A DNA stretch of 64,000 nucleotides from DASQFQ01 sp963722815 (GCA_963722815.1 CAVROM010000002.1:248001-312000); one strand, 5' to 3'; positions 1 to 9,740 are shown, counted from the stretch's first letter. Notes: generated by a model not told the origin, from the sequence alone. Numbers and translations are program-made.

Positions 1-93
1 CAGGCGGTGCCGAGACGGATCACCTCACCTCGTCGAGGAGGCAGCTGTCGGCGGAAGACCGTGGTGCGGGGCCGCAAGGTAGGCGAGATCAGT

Positions 94-273
94 GTGGGTG
101 GCGTCCTCCTCATCGTCGGCATTGCTTTGATGATCGTGTCGAGCTTCTGGCTGGGGCTCATCGTCGCCCTCGTGGGTCACATCGCTCTGGCGGCTCCGCG
201 AAAGGCAAGCGCTGCTGAGCGCGGCGCACCCTCTGGACAGTGGCGCGAGGCCGACCGCGGCCTCTCGGCCTAG
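94..273 (+). CDS. small membrane protein, hypothetical
   Basis: This short reading frame encodes one long hydrophobic stretch (about residues 4-32, rich in Leu, Ile, Val and Gly) followed by a charged tail ending ADRGLSA. It resembles the many one- or two-helix membrane proteins of unknown function in actinobacteria. I chose the GTG at 94 because the hydrophobic helix begins straight after it; an ATG at 7 would add an Arg-rich stretch of 29 residues. It lies left of the repeated att sequence, so it would be the last gene of the neighbouring element. No function can be assigned. Confidence 0.4.
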   Translation: MGGVLLIVGIALMIVSSFWLGLIVALVGHIALAAPRKASAAERGAPSGQWREADRGLSA

Positions 274-394
274 GGGGCCGTTCCAGCGCTGGCGTCGATC
301 GCACGCGCGAACGCAACGACGCCTCGGGCGGGCGCCAAGACGACGCCCGCATTCCTGAGGCAAGCGCCGCATTTGCGCTGTCGCCGCGCTCGCT

Positions 395-620
<226 letters not shown>

Positions 621-627
621 CTACTTG

Positions 628-650
628 AATCCCCGTAGGTAGGGGATTTT
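628..650 (+). terminator. terminator-like hairpin after the left att copy
   Basis: AATCCCC (628-634) pairs with GGGGATT (642-648) around a 7-nt loop and is followed by TT. It sits between the tRNA fragment and the integrase start, where it would block read-through from the left. Confidence 0.5.
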
Positions 651-705
651 CGGCTCCTGGCGAGCGCCCAGAGGTGGCAACCCGGGTGGCAACAGGGCAA
701 CGCTG

Positions 706-1827
706 ATGGTGTTGCCACTCGGGCCGACGGACGTGCCGGGCGTCTACCGGCGTGGGTCGAAGTACGTGGTGGTTTACCGCGCCGGCGCCCGTCTGCGCAA
801 GCAGTCGGCGGACACGCTCGGCGAGGCGCGCGCAATCAAGTTGCAGCGCGACGGCGAGGCGCGGGCCCTGCGGCGCGGCCCTACGTTGCACGCGTTCGCG
901 CTCGGCTGGCTGGATCGCTACGCGGGTTCGGGTCGCGACAGCGTCAGGGAGCACACGCGCTGGGAGTACCGCAGGCTGCTGGTCAACTTCGCGCTGACCT
1001 ACTTCGACCGCGAGATCCGCGTCCGCGACTTGGACCGCGCCGAGATGCAGCACTTCGTCGATTGGCTGACCACGCGTCCGGGCCGCGACGGTCGACTGTG
1101 CGACCGGTCGATCGCCAATGTCCTGACGCCAGTGCGCCTGGTGCTGGACGCGGCGGTCGCTAACGGCCTTCTGGACACGAATCCGGCGGAGCAGGTCGTG
1201 CTGCCGCGGCGGCGGGCGGGTCGCGCGTGGTCGACACGCGAGCGGCGCTATCTGACGCGGGCGGAACTGGTGCGCCTGCTCGACGAGATATCAGCGAAGT
1301 GGCGGCCGCTGTTTGAGCTGCTTGCCGCGACCGGGCTGCGGATCTCCGAGGCGATCGGCCTGCGCTGGAGCGACCTCGTCCTCGATGAGCCGGCAGCGCA
1401 TCTGCAGGTGCGCCGCGCGATCGTCAAAGGCGCAACGGTCGCGCCCAAGTCTCGCCACGGCGCCCGGCTGATCCCGCTGACGCCCGAGCTCGCTACCAGG
1501 CTGCGCGCTCATCGGCCTCGCGACGCCGTCGACGACGCGTTCGTCTTTCCGGGTCGCGAGGGCGCTGCGTCTGATCAGGGCAGCCTGCGCCGCCGCGTGC
1601 TCATCCCCGCCGCCGAGCGCGCCGGGCTGACCGGTGTCGGGTTCCACACGCTCCGTCACACCTGCGCGTCGATGCTCATCGAGTCGGGTCTGAGTCCGCT
1701 GCGCCTTCAACGGTGGATGGGCCACCACTCGCCCGCGTTTACGCTTGAGACCTACGGGCACTTGATCGACGGCGACCTCGGACCCGCCCTCGACCTCCGC
1801 AGGGAACTGCCGCGGGCACAGCCATGA
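706..1827 (+). CDS. int: tyrosine recombinase / site-specific integrase
   Basis: The 373-residue protein would cut and rejoin DNA at the att sites that bound this island. The N-terminal part (about 10-60) has the VPGVYRRGSKYVVVYR pattern of phage integrase arm-binding domains. Residues 60-160 form the SAM-like core-binding domain and 180-360 the catalytic domain. The catalytic set is visible: Arg in ATGLRISEA (about 211), HTLRH (about 314-318), a His in the MGHH segment, and the Tyr nucleophile in ETYGHL (about 350). The gene lies 86 bp from the left att repeat, the normal position for an integrase beside its own attachment site. It appears intact and could be active. No excisionase gene is evident downstream. 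Confidence 0.92.
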   Translation: MVLPLGPTDVPGVYRRGSKYVVVYRAGARLRKQSADTLGEARAIKLQRDGEARALRRGPTLHAFALGWLDRYAGSGRDSVREHTRWEYRRLLVNFALTYFDREIRVRDLDRAEMQHFVDWLTTRPGRDGRLCDRSIANVLTPVRLVLDAAVANGLLDTNPAEQVVLPRRRAGRAWSTRERRYLTRAELVRLLDEISAKWRPLFELLAATGLRISEAIGLRWSDLVLDEPAAHLQVRRAIVKGATVAPKSRHGARLIPLTPELATRLRAHRPRDAVDDAFVFPGREGAASDQGSLRRRVLIPAAERAGLTGVGFHTLRHTCASMLIESGLSPLRLQRWMGHHSPAFTLETYGHLIDGDLGPALDLRRELPRAQP

Positions 1828-2338
1828 TCGAGGCCGCACGACGCGCGCGGCGTCCGGACCGCCAGTCGCGTGACGCCCGCTCGCCCAGGGCGATGCGGTC
1901 ACTCGCCGCCTGCAACCTCAGACGCTCGGAGATCGTCGAGGCTGTCGCACAAACCGGTCCAGATGCGGGTGCGTCAATTGATCGTGGGACAACTGGTGCC
2001 TCGGCTGTCATGAGCGATCCGTTGCCTGGGATGGCGGCGCCAGGAAGCCGCTGCTCGGCCGTGCTCGTCCCACCGTTGAGGAGACAACATCTCGCGGGCT
2101 ATTTGCGCGACAGCCTCCGTCCCGAGCAGGCGTGAGCTCCGGGCCGGTCAAGACGCCTGCTTATCACAGGAGCAGCGGGCGCGTCGCGTGCGGGCCGCTG
2201 CTCGTATTCGTCCGGTTGCGACAGCGCGCGGCGATGGCGCCAGTGCCGCCCTCGTGGACACGACGGTGGTGGCGGAGGTCAGCGCGCGTGCCCGTCGTCG
2301 GGATGTGCAGGCCGGGTAGTGGGTCGTACGCCTGCTGC
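1828..2338. other. gene-poor spacer after the integrase
   Basis: A short plus-strand frame overlaps the integrase stop by ATGA (1824-2135, 103 codons) but is Arg/Ala-rich with no recognisable domain. I see no excisionase, helix-turn-helix gene, RNA gene or repeat here. Confidence 0.4.
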
Positions 2339-2839
2339 TTATCGAGTGACGGTCCCGGTGAAGGTCTCCCGGCCGCCCTTGCGTCCCGGCTCGAGTACCC
2401 CGCTCATCTGGCCCTCACCGCGGAGGCCCTCAAAGCGGCCGAGGGCGTTCACGACCTTCCAATCGCTGCGTTGGTTCACGCCAGGTGGCGTCGAGGTGAA
2501 GGTGATCGTCAGGGTGCCGCCGGGGCAGCGGAATGACCTCAGCACCTTCCGGCTCGGAATCACCACAGGCCCATCGATGAATGTCCCTCGGGCGCAGAAG
2601 GCTGAGTCGCCGATGGTGGACCCGGAAAGAACCTCGCCGGCCGTCTTGCCCTGCGCGTTGGGGGGATCCAGGTGTGTCTTGATCAGGATCGGTTCGTTGC
2701 TCTCTGCGGCGATCGTCGAAGTCGTTTCGACGTCCAGGGACGCGGTCGTCCCGCCCTCGTCCGCGCCGTCATCGCCGCAGGCGGCGAGGCCGAGGAGAGA
2801 GACCATCAGCAGCACCGCGAAGGCGGTCTTGACGATCAT
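2339..2839 (-). CDS. putative secreted lipoprotein
   Basis: From the ATG at 2839 the protein begins with a short basic region, a hydrophobic segment and a lipobox ending in LAAC (Cys about residue 18), so it should be a lipid-anchored exported protein. A Thr/Glu-rich linker follows. The C-terminal part contains WKVVNALGRFEGLRGEGQMSG and ends TFTGTVTR, resembling small secreted beta-barrel proteins of the allene-oxide-cyclase/dirigent type. Two Cys near FCARG and FRCPGG could form a disulfide. Earlier in-frame starts exist (for example 2872), but they would bury the signal peptide. Function is unknown. Confidence 0.6.
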   Translation of the reverse strand: MIVKTAFAVLLMVSLLGLAACGDDGADEGGTTASLDVETTSTIAAESNEPILIKTHLDPPNAQGKTAGEVLSGSTIGDSAFCARGTFIDGPVVIPSRKVLRSFRCPGGTLTITFTSTPPGVNQRSDWKVVNALGRFEGLRGEGQMSGVLEPGRKGGRETFTGTVTR

Positions 2840-3094
2840 CGGCTGCTGGCGCTTGGAGAAGTGCCCGAGCATCGAGCGCAGGAAGTCAGGACGAAACGGC
2901 CTGGCGCGCGTGCGGCCGCGACGCGATCGTCCGTCGAGACGTCGCTGCCGTGCTGCGCCAAGCGACTTGCCGAGGCGCCACGAGCGACGTGCGAGGGCGA
3001 TGAGCGCCTTGCCGAGCGTGAGGCTGGGTGGCCCGCCGCCGCGACGGCACGGGCACGCAGGCGTGACCAGGCACCAGGGACACATGGCCGACCC

Positions 3095-3415
3095 TCAGTC
3101 GCGCTGGACGATCTCGTAGAGCCCGACGCTGTCGGGGCGCATCTCGAGCGCCGGGCGGATCGCGTCGGGTACCCGGTCGGCGATGGACTCGTACCACGTC
3201 GTCGTCAGCAGCGCGTCGGCCTCGCTGGCGTGACCGGCGCTTGCGTAGAAGCCGATGCCGACGAGCCGGGCGTTGTCGCGGTCGACGAGGGTCATCGAGC
3301 CGCGGTAGCCGGGCAGGTCTCCGAACGGATCGGTCTGCAGCGTCTCCATGAACTGCTTGACGCGGTCGGCCAGGTCGAGGTTGACGTTCTCGTATGTCGA
3401 GAGGCGAGCGAACAC
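3095..3415 (-). CDS. ABM-like dimeric alpha/beta-barrel protein
   Basis: The 106-residue protein has the pattern of the antibiotic-biosynthesis-monooxygenase/stress-response barrel superfamily: an N-terminal strand (MFARLSTYENV), a helix with a run of polar residues, the GYRGSMTLVDRDNARLVGIGFYAS hairpin, a second helix beginning ASEADALL, and a closing strand. Such proteins are small cofactor-free oxygenases or ligand-binding dimers; the substrate here is unknown. GTG is the start, with a purine-rich GGAGA about 7 nt upstream. It lies between the lipoprotein and the large LuxR regulator, all on the minus strand, and might be a target of that regulator. Confidence 0.65.
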   Translation of the reverse strand: MFARLSTYENVNLDLADRVKQFMETLQTDPFGDLPGYRGSMTLVDRDNARLVGIGFYASAGHASEADALLTTTWYESIADRVPDAIRPALEMRPDSVGLYEIVQRD

Positions 3416-3479
3416 GGCGGCATCTCCGTCGGTCGGGGTGGCTGTCGACGGCGATGCTCGCCTGTGGCGGTGTGGATCG

Positions 3480-6305
3480 CTACGGGGTGCTCCCGGTACT
3501 TGCTCCCTGGAGTTTTTTGGGTGGCAGCAGCGCCGCGAGCTCGCGTCGCGAGTTGATCCCGAGCTTGCGGTACGCGTTGCCGAGATGCATCTCGACGGTC
3601 TTGACGGTCACGAACAGCGCCTGCGCGATCTCCGGATTGCTCGCTCCGTCCGTCGCGAGCTCCACGATCCGCCGCTCGCTCGGCGTCAGCGAGTCGATAC
3701 CCGACGATTCGGCGCGGCGGATCTTGGCTCCCGTCACCCGCAGCTCCTCCTGCGCCCGTCGCGCTGTCGCGATCAGCCCGCCGCCCGCGGCGGTGTCGAG
3801 CGCGCGGCGCAACGGCTCGCGCGCGGCCTTGCGTGCGCCGTCGCGGCGCAGGGCGGCGCCGAGTTCGATCAGCGAGCGGGCCAGCTCGCGGCGGGCGGGC
3901 GAGCGCTCGAGCTGTGCGACCGCCTCGTGCAACTGCGCGAGCCCCTCGTCGCCGCCGCGTATCAGCCCGGACACGGTGAGCGCCTGCCCGAGGTACCCCG
4001 GCGTGCCCCAGGTGCGCGCCCAGCCCAGCGCGGATTCGGCCTCGCGGGCTGCGCTCGCCGCGTCGCCGGTGGCGTGCAGCAGTCGCGCGGTCCGCAGCCA
4101 GCCGTCGAAGTCGGGATCGGGTGCCATGCCGTCGCCTCGGAGCCGGCGCGCGTCGCGCTGGTCGGCGAGCGCGCCGTCCAAGTCTCCTCGCGCCGCGCGC
4201 AGGTTCGAGCGCGTCGAGAGGAGGAGCTCGCCGCCGATCGCGTCCTCGGCGCTGCATGCGGTGAGGATCGCCTGCGCCTCAACCAGGTCGTCGCGCTCGA
4301 CCAGCACGTCAACCAGGCAGCACGAGGAGATCACGTGCTTCCAGGGGGTGCCGGACGGAGTGTCGTAGGCGGCGCGAGCATCAGCCTCGGCCTCGGCGGC
4401 CGCTCCTTCTCGCAGCGCGATCCATGCGCGCCAGGCCGACGCGCCGGCGAACCCGGGCGCGGACCCGCGTCGCCGCGCCTCGGCGAGCGCGATCGCCACC
4501 GTGCGGCCTGCGACATCCAGCCGGTCGGTCTTGAACAGCTGGCCGATCGTGAGCGTCAACCACACGGAGTCCGGACCGATGGCCGCCACCAGCTGCGCAT
4601 CGGCCACGGCGCGCTCGACAGGCTCCGCGACCTCGGCCGCAGACCGTCCGAGCAGGAACCGCTGGACGGCCACGTGCAGCAACAGCTCGCACTCCCCGAC
4701 CGTTCGGCCCTCCAGATGCGCGAACCGCTCGGCCTGGCCGACCGCCTGCTCAAACAGCGCCGGCGACATGAACGACGTCATCAACCGGCTCGATTCGAGC
4801 CTCAGCTCGAGCTCGCTGTGACGCCCGACGACACCGCGGAGCGCCTCCTCGATCATGGCGACCATCTCATTCGGATCGTGGCCCCCGGGGCCGGTCGCCC
4901 ACATCAGTCCGAGCGCCGCCTCGGCGCGATCGACCTCGTCCAGCGCCGCGTTGTACGCCGCCAGCACGCGATCGATCGCCTCCGGGCGGCCCAGTCCGTG
5001 CTCAGCGCGCCCGAGATCCAGCAGCAGCGCCGAGCGCGAGGCGGCGGGAGGCGGCTCGGCGACGGCCCGCTCCACCAACACGACGGCCTCGCTGAGCGCG
5101 CCCGACGCGAGCGCGCGCCGGCCGGCCTCGGCAAGAACGCTCGCAACCTCCTCGTCTCCACGGGGCTCGGCGTGCAGCAGGTGGATGGCGATCGCCTCAG
5201 GTGCGGCTCCCGCCTCACCGAGAATGCGCGCCGCCTCCGCGTGTAGCCGCGCGCGTTCGCCCGCCGTTAGCCCGGTCAGCACCGCGTCGCGCACCAGTGC
5301 GTGCACGAACTCGAGCGGTCGGAGGTCTCGCAGGATCCCGGCCCGCACCAGCTGCTCGCTGAACGCTGAGGCCTGCTCGGACCCGACGTCGGCCAGCCGC
5401 GCGGCGATCACGAGCGGCGTCCGCTCGAGCACCGCGACGGCGTGCGCGAGCCGCACCGGCCCCTCGCCCAGGCGCGCGAGCGCCGCGCCCACCGCTCCCG
5501 CGATCGCGTACGGCCCCAGGCGCGTCACCGCCTCCGCGTCGCCCTCGCCGGCGCCACCGATGCCGCGCTCGCGCAGTCCCTCCGCCAGCCGGTGGATCAG
5601 CAGCGGGTTGCCACCGGTCGCGCAGTGACACGCTTGGGCGAAGGATGCCGAGCCCTGTGCGCCGCTGTGCTCGGCGACCACGGTCGCCGTGGCCTCCGAC
5701 GACAGCGGCGAGAGCTCGATCGACGTCGCGAGCGAAGCCCCGCGCAGGGCACCGCCGGCCGCCGCCGCAGCCGGCCGCTGAGCCACCAGCAGCAACGCCG
5801 GCACGCCGTCGATGCGGTTCGCGAGGAACTCCATGAACCGGACCGAGGCGCCATCGGCCCAGTGCAAATCATCGACGACGAGCAGCTGCGGCCGCTCTGC
5901 CGCCAGCGCTGCCACGAGCCAGTACAGACCATGGAGGACTCCGAACGAGGGGTCGGCGTCGCCGGGCGGCGCGGCGCCGTCGGGCAACACGATCGGGGCC
6001 GCCAGCGCCGCGGCTCCGGTCAACATCCGGCTGCGCTCTTCCCCCGACATGCCGCGCAGCCTCGGCTCGAGCAGCTGCCGCACTACCCCCCACGCGTACG
6101 CCCGCTCCAGCTCGGACCCGCGAGCCCCCGCAACGGCGACGTTGCGCGCCTGCGCCGCGTCACGGGCCGATACCAGAAGGCTGGTCTTGCCGATGCCCGC
6201 CGGCCCCTCCACGACGACCGCGCGTCCCGCGCCCGCGACCACCCCGTCGAGCGCATCGGCGATCACGCTCAGGTCGCGCTCGCGCTCGTGGAGCCGGCTG
6301 ATCAT
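3480..6305 (-). CDS. LAL-type LuxR family transcriptional regulator with AAA/NB-ARC-like ATPase
   Basis: This is a large ATP-binding regulator of about 941 residues. The N-terminus carries a Walker A motif (GPAGIGKT, about 34-41) and a Walker B (LLVVDDLHW, about 141-149), as in MalT/LAL proteins where ATP and a ligand control oligomerisation. The long middle is helical and Ala/Leu-rich (TPR-like). The C-terminal 60 residues are a LuxR/GerE helix-turn-helix (LTPSERRIVELATDGASN, then VKTVEMHLGNAYRKLG). I chose the ATG at 6305 because the family usually begins about 30 residues before Walker A (here MISRLHERERDL). Frames running further upstream are chance open sequence. The gene is intact inside an otherwise decayed island, suggesting recent arrival or a retained role. 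Confidence 0.88.
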   Translation of the reverse strand: MISRLHERERDLSVIADALDGVVAGAGRAVVVEGPAGIGKTSLLVSARDAAQARNVAVAGARGSELERAYAWGVVRQLLEPRLRGMSGEERSRMLTGAAALAAPIVLPDGAAPPGDADPSFGVLHGLYWLVAALAAERPQLLVVDDLHWADGASVRFMEFLANRIDGVPALLLVAQRPAAAAAGGALRGASLATSIELSPLSSEATATVVAEHSGAQGSASFAQACHCATGGNPLLIHRLAEGLRERGIGGAGEGDAEAVTRLGPYAIAGAVGAALARLGEGPVRLAHAVAVLERTPLVIAARLADVGSEQASAFSEQLVRAGILRDLRPLEFVHALVRDAVLTGLTAGERARLHAEAARILGEAGAAPEAIAIHLLHAEPRGDEEVASVLAEAGRRALASGALSEAVVLVERAVAEPPPAASRSALLLDLGRAEHGLGRPEAIDRVLAAYNAALDEVDRAEAALGLMWATGPGGHDPNEMVAMIEEALRGVVGRHSELELRLESSRLMTSFMSPALFEQAVGQAERFAHLEGRTVGECELLLHVAVQRFLLGRSAAEVAEPVERAVADAQLVAAIGPDSVWLTLTIGQLFKTDRLDVAGRTVAIALAEARRRGSAPGFAGASAWRAWIALREGAAAEAEADARAAYDTPSGTPWKHVISSCCLVDVLVERDDLVEAQAILTACSAEDAIGGELLLSTRSNLRAARGDLDGALADQRDARRLRGDGMAPDPDFDGWLRTARLLHATGDAASAAREAESALGWARTWGTPGYLGQALTVSGLIRGGDEGLAQLHEAVAQLERSPARRELARSLIELGAALRRDGARKAAREPLRRALDTAAGGGLIATARRAQEELRVTGAKIRRAESSGIDSLTPSERRIVELATDGASNPEIAQALFVTVKTVEMHLGNAYRKLGINSRRELAALLPPKKLQGASTGSTP

Positions 6306-7656
6306 GCCCGAAGGCGAGTCTATGCGCGCGCACGCACGAGCGCCAGACGCGCCACGCCGCACCAGTCGCCCTGCCAAGGCCCATGAGCGGTCGAGCATCC
6401 AGAAGGAGGTCGCCCATTTGGATGCTGCCGCACCCACTCTCCTGGACAAAACAAGGGCCGGCGCACCCAAACCCGACACGATCGCTGCGGACGAGGAGCG
6501 AGCGCGGTTGTCGGCATGCGCACGGCTTCCGCATTCACCAGATGGAAGCGGGCGTGTCGGGGCCTCAAGCCCCCAGCCGACGCGCGTCGTCCTGAGCGCG
6601 CAGCGCGTCCTCCGGGTGACCGCCGGAGAGGCTGCCGATGCCGGGAAATGCGAAGTTAGGGCGGCTAGCGCTTTGGTTGCGGCGTGCGAGCGAGCTGCCC
6701 GGGGGCCCCTGCGCCGGCCATTCCCGGCCCCGGCTCGTGGTCGAGGCCGGGGTGAGGGTGGAGCGGCTTTAGGCGCAGCGCCTCGCCGGGCCGTCGGCAA
6801 TGGGGTGGCATTCGAGCGGTGCGGAGGCGCGGGAGTCCCGGGTTTGTGGCCACGTTCCTCCGGGCGCAGACTCGCAGCGGCGACAACACGACGGCGGCGG
6901 AGTCGTGGTGTCTTCGGTTCGAGCGGGGACACGACCACCCGACGCGCTTTCACCGCGCGTCGGCACTCCAGCAGTTACGCGGCATTGCCAGCGTTTCAGC
7001 CGGCCGTCCCCTTTTCATCCCCTTGTTGCGGATCGCGCTCGAAACGCCGGAAACAGCGAGATCCAGCTTTCATCGGGCTTCCGACGATGGCGAGACCCGG
7101 GCTCGAACCGGGGACACCACGATTTTCAGTCGTTACGTCCTAGCGGCCGCGCGGCTTGAAATCCCTGGAAACGAGCGGTTCTTGCGAGTTGGCCTCGCGC
7201 CGTTGATCTTCGTAATTTGCGCCGGATTCCACGCGTTTCAGGGGATAGCCGGCCTCCCATCCCCTTTTTGGCCGCGCGGTTTGCTCAGGCGGTGAACCTG
7301 AGGTGGGGGCCCTCGTGAGACGCCCGGATCCGCATGGGAGCGAGCGACGGTGCCGGTTCGGACGAGGCGCCCGCAGCTCGTCCATAGCGGTCGCCGAGAG
7401 CCACGCTCGCGACACGCCCGCTCGGCCGGGAAAGCGGCGCCGCTGCCGGCTGGAAGCGGAGGGTGTGCCGTCATCCATTGCGGGTGCTTCGACGCTCGTT
7501 GAGCCGCGCCGCCCGCGTCGTCAGGCAGTGGTTCTCTGGCATGCTGGTGGTTCGGCTGGCTGGCGTAGCACCATCTGGCCCTCTCCCTCTTTATGCGCCA
7601 GCTGGGCGTGTTCACCGACTTGTCGGTGCCACGGACGCGTTCTCGACATCGCGACC
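6306..7656. other. 1.35-kb non-coding stretch with tRNA fragment
   Basis: No convincing protein gene lies between the LuxR regulator and the RibD-like remnant. Reading frames here are Arg/Pro/Ser-rich shadows. The stretch holds the tRNA-Phe 3' fragment (7088-7145) and a local patch of lower GC around 7190-7265. It also holds two CGTTTCAG-containing segments (about 6991 and 7232) on either side of the tRNA fragment, which may be remnants of another element's ends. Confidence 0.45.
7088..7145 (-). pseudogene. 3' fragment of tRNA-Phe(GAA)
   Basis: Reading the minus strand gives an anticodon arm ACGA-CTGAAAA-TCGT (anticodon GAA), variable loop GGTGTC, T arm CCCGG-TTCGAGC-CCGGG, the 3' acceptor strand TCTCGCC and discriminator A. 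The 5' acceptor strand expected (GGCGAGA) and a normal D arm are missing; instead the upstream sequence is GCGGCCGCTAGGACGTA. This is the same kind of scar as the tRNA-Arg fragments and marks a second, older integration event nested in the island. Confidence 0.65.
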
Positions 7657-8250
7657 TCAGCCCTCTACGGCGGAGTAGGTGGCGATGATCGCGCCCGTGC
7701 CCGTCACCTGGCTCTCTACGAGCCGCAGGGGCGTGAGCGCGCCATCGTCGCCGAAGAGCCGCTTGCCGCCGCCCACGATGAGCGGGTCGATCATCACCTG
7801 GAGCTCGTCGAGCAGGCCGTGCCCGATCAGACTCTGCACGAGTCCGGGGCTGCCGATCACGTGAAGGTCCCTTCCATGCTCCGCCTTCAGGGCGGAGACG
7901 GCCTCCGCGATATCGCCGCTCAGCAGCGTCGTGTTCTGCCACTCGAGTGGCGCGACTAGTGTCGTCGAGGCGACGTATTTCGGCAGCCTGTTCAGGGGCC
8001 CGGCGAGCGTCTGTTGCTCCTCCGGCGCGTTGGGCCAATGGGCGGCGAACATCTCTCACGTGCGGCGCGCGAGCAGGTAGCCGCCCGCGCCGCCGATGTT
8101 CTCCACCACCCAGCTCATCGAGACGTCGTCGAAGTAGCGGCTATGCCAGCCGCCGTGCTGAAAGCCTCCGGTCGTGTCCTCGTCGGCATAGCTCGGGGCC
8201 TGCACGACCCCGTCGAGGGTCATGAATTCATTGGCGATTAGCTTTCGCAT
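7657..8250 (-). pseudogene. RibD C-terminal/dihydrofolate-reductase-like protein, interrupted by an in-frame TGA
   Basis: The sequence starts MRKLIANEFMTLDGVVQAP (ATG 8250, AAGGAG six bases upstream), continues to GGAGGYLLARRT, meets TGA at 8056-8058, and resumes in the same frame as EMFAAHWPNAPEE to the end (GTGAIIATYSAVEG). This is the full length of the small actinobacterial dihydrofolate-reductase-like NADPH oxidoreductases (RibD_C fold). In that family the interrupted spot usually reads GRRTYE, so the stop stands for a conserved Tyr. Downstream motifs (HVIGSPGLVQSL, DPLIVGGGKRLF) are intact, so the change is recent or a sequence error. Function of the family members is mostly unknown. 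Confidence 0.75.
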
Positions 8251-8538
8251 CTCGGTCTCCTTGCGGTATCTCCGCCGGTCCGTTGTTCGCCGGATCGGCG
8301 CGTTCATCTACAGAGCGGAGCCGCGCGTCCGTTCTCGACATGGCCCCCGAATCGCGCGGAGCCCGCTCGGCGGGGCTTCCGGACCGAGCAGCGAAGCGAG
8401 CGCCTCGGGCGCGCTCTGCCTGCTCTCGCTGCGGACGAGAGGCAGGCGAGTGCATCGGCGCCGAGCGCTCGCCCGTTTCCGTGACGGAGCGAGCGCTGTC
8501 GGCCCGCTTGCACGAGCGACGAGCTCGCGCCGTGGACG
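8251..8538. other. intergenic stretch, nothing recognised
   Basis: Frames on both strands are Arg/Ala/Ser-rich and lack domains. No RNA gene or strong repeat was found. Confidence 0.4.
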
Positions 8539-8736
8539 CTAGGACCGGAGCCAGTCGCGGTCCCTGCGAAAGTGCACAGAGCGCAGTTGCTCGCGGGTTT
8601 TCCCGATTAGGTCGCCTTCGCAGATCAGGATCTCGTCGGCGTGCCAGGTCAGCGCCTCGCTCTCGCTCCCGTTGCTCCCGCGAACGATCGCGCGGCGCGT
8701 GCCGCGTGAACCGGGCGGGAGGTCTTCGAAGCGCAC
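8539..8736 (-). CDS. small hypothetical protein (possible gene fragment)
   Basis: A 65-codon frame starting GTG (8736) encodes a polar protein with a balanced composition (GSRGTRRAIVRGSNGSESEALTW, then ADEILICEGDLIGKTREQ, ending DRDWLRS). That composition is unlike the Arg/Pro-rich shadow frames nearby. A TGA lies ten codons upstream in frame. There is no recognisable domain. It could be the tail of a degraded gene; the start is uncertain. Confidence 0.35.
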   Translation of the reverse strand: MRFEDLPPGSRGTRRAIVRGSNGSESEALTWHADEILICEGDLIGKTREQLRSVHFRRDRDWLRS

Positions 8737-8848
8737 GACCTCGCCGCGCGGCTCGAGCGGTCAGTCGTTGCGCAAGCGGTCGCACACCGCCGCGTGAGCG
8801 GGGAGGGCTGTGCCCTCCCCGCTGGGAGTCGCGTCTGGGTGACCTAGG

Positions 8849-9502
8849 TCAAAGGCCCGCGCACTGACCGGTCTTGCGACCCGACACCTGGTTGGGGCTC
8901 CCCTCGGAATCACCGATCTGCGGCGCCGGCGAGTTCCCGGCGCAGTTCAGGCTGCCGTGAATCGCGTTGGTGACGTACTCATTGCCGTCGGGATCCTCGA
9001 GGACGTTGTTGTTGAGGTTCACCGTGCCGTTGACGTGATTTCGAATGAACCCGAACCAGAATCCGTCGTAGCCCTCAACCGTCACACCACCGTTGATCCG
9101 GTTGTCCTCGATCGCGTTCCAGGTGATGTCGAACGGGCCGCCGAACGGCCCCGACCCACCGCGCACGGCGATCCCCCCGTTGATCGTGGTGAAATGGATC
9201 TGCACGGAGGCCGGGTTCGTCGCCTTGACACCGCCGGTGATCGTGCCGGTGTCCCCGGGGTTCTCCTCGCTTCCGAGCACGAACGTCGCGCCGGGCTGGA
9301 TGGAGAGCCCGCCGTTGATCGTCACCGGCCCGTCGCTCAAGCAGGTCGCACCCTCTGGGACGACGACCTTGTGGTAATTGCCGGGTGCCAGGCCACTGGT
9401 GCAACTCGTCGTCTTCGGGCTGGCACCGGCCGCGACCGGCGCAGCGATCAGCAGCACCGTACACAGCGTCCCGACAACGAGCGGACGGGCGAACTTCTTC
9501 AT
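8849..9502 (-). CDS. secreted right-handed beta-helix-like protein
   Basis: The 217-residue product starts MKKFARPLVVGTLCTVLLIAAPVAAGAS, a clear Sec signal peptide with likely cleavage after AGA. The ATG at 9502 follows AAGGAG by six bases. The mature part has repeating strands with Gly/Asn turns (TINGGLSIQPG, TITGGVKATN, TTINGGIAV, RINGGVTVEG, NLNNNV), typical of parallel beta-helix or polymorphic-outer-protein-like repeats. Four Cys could make disulfides outside the cell. It probably acts in the envelope or medium. No catalytic motif is visible and the function is unknown. Confidence 0.7.
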   Translation of the reverse strand: MKKFARPLVVGTLCTVLLIAAPVAAGASPKTTSCTSGLAPGNYHKVVVPEGATCLSDGPVTINGGLSIQPGATFVLGSEENPGDTGTITGGVKATNPASVQIHFTTINGGIAVRGGSGPFGGPFDITWNAIEDNRINGGVTVEGYDGFWFGFIRNHVNGTVNLNNNVLEDPDGNEYVTNAIHGSLNCAGNSPAPQIGDSEGSPNQVSGRKTGQCAGL

Positions 9503-9740
9503 GGGGGTCTCCTTTCCCCAGCGTTGCGATCCGACCGAGTTCGACAATGCCGCGGTCGGCTCATGGTCGCCAGCGTGTGCACTTCACGACCGTCGCAAGC
9601 AGCCTAACCCACGTGGCGCGAGAAGCCCGGCAGCCTCGGCGCCGTGGGCCGCATGGTTCCCGCCGGTCGGGCGTCTCGGGAGGCGGCCTCCTCGTGGGTT
9701 CGTAACGCTTCCTGGACGGTGGCGGTGGAGGATCGCGTCC

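Noticed and set aside
3348..5246. 632-codon plus-strand frame opposite the LuxR regulator
   Set aside because: It mirrors the regulator's codon structure; composition is Arg/Ala/Leu with no recognisable motif.
6306..6953. N-terminal extension of the LuxR regulator by about 216 codons
   Set aside because: The added residues are Pro/Arg/Ser-rich, and the family begins shortly before Walker A, matching ATG 6305.
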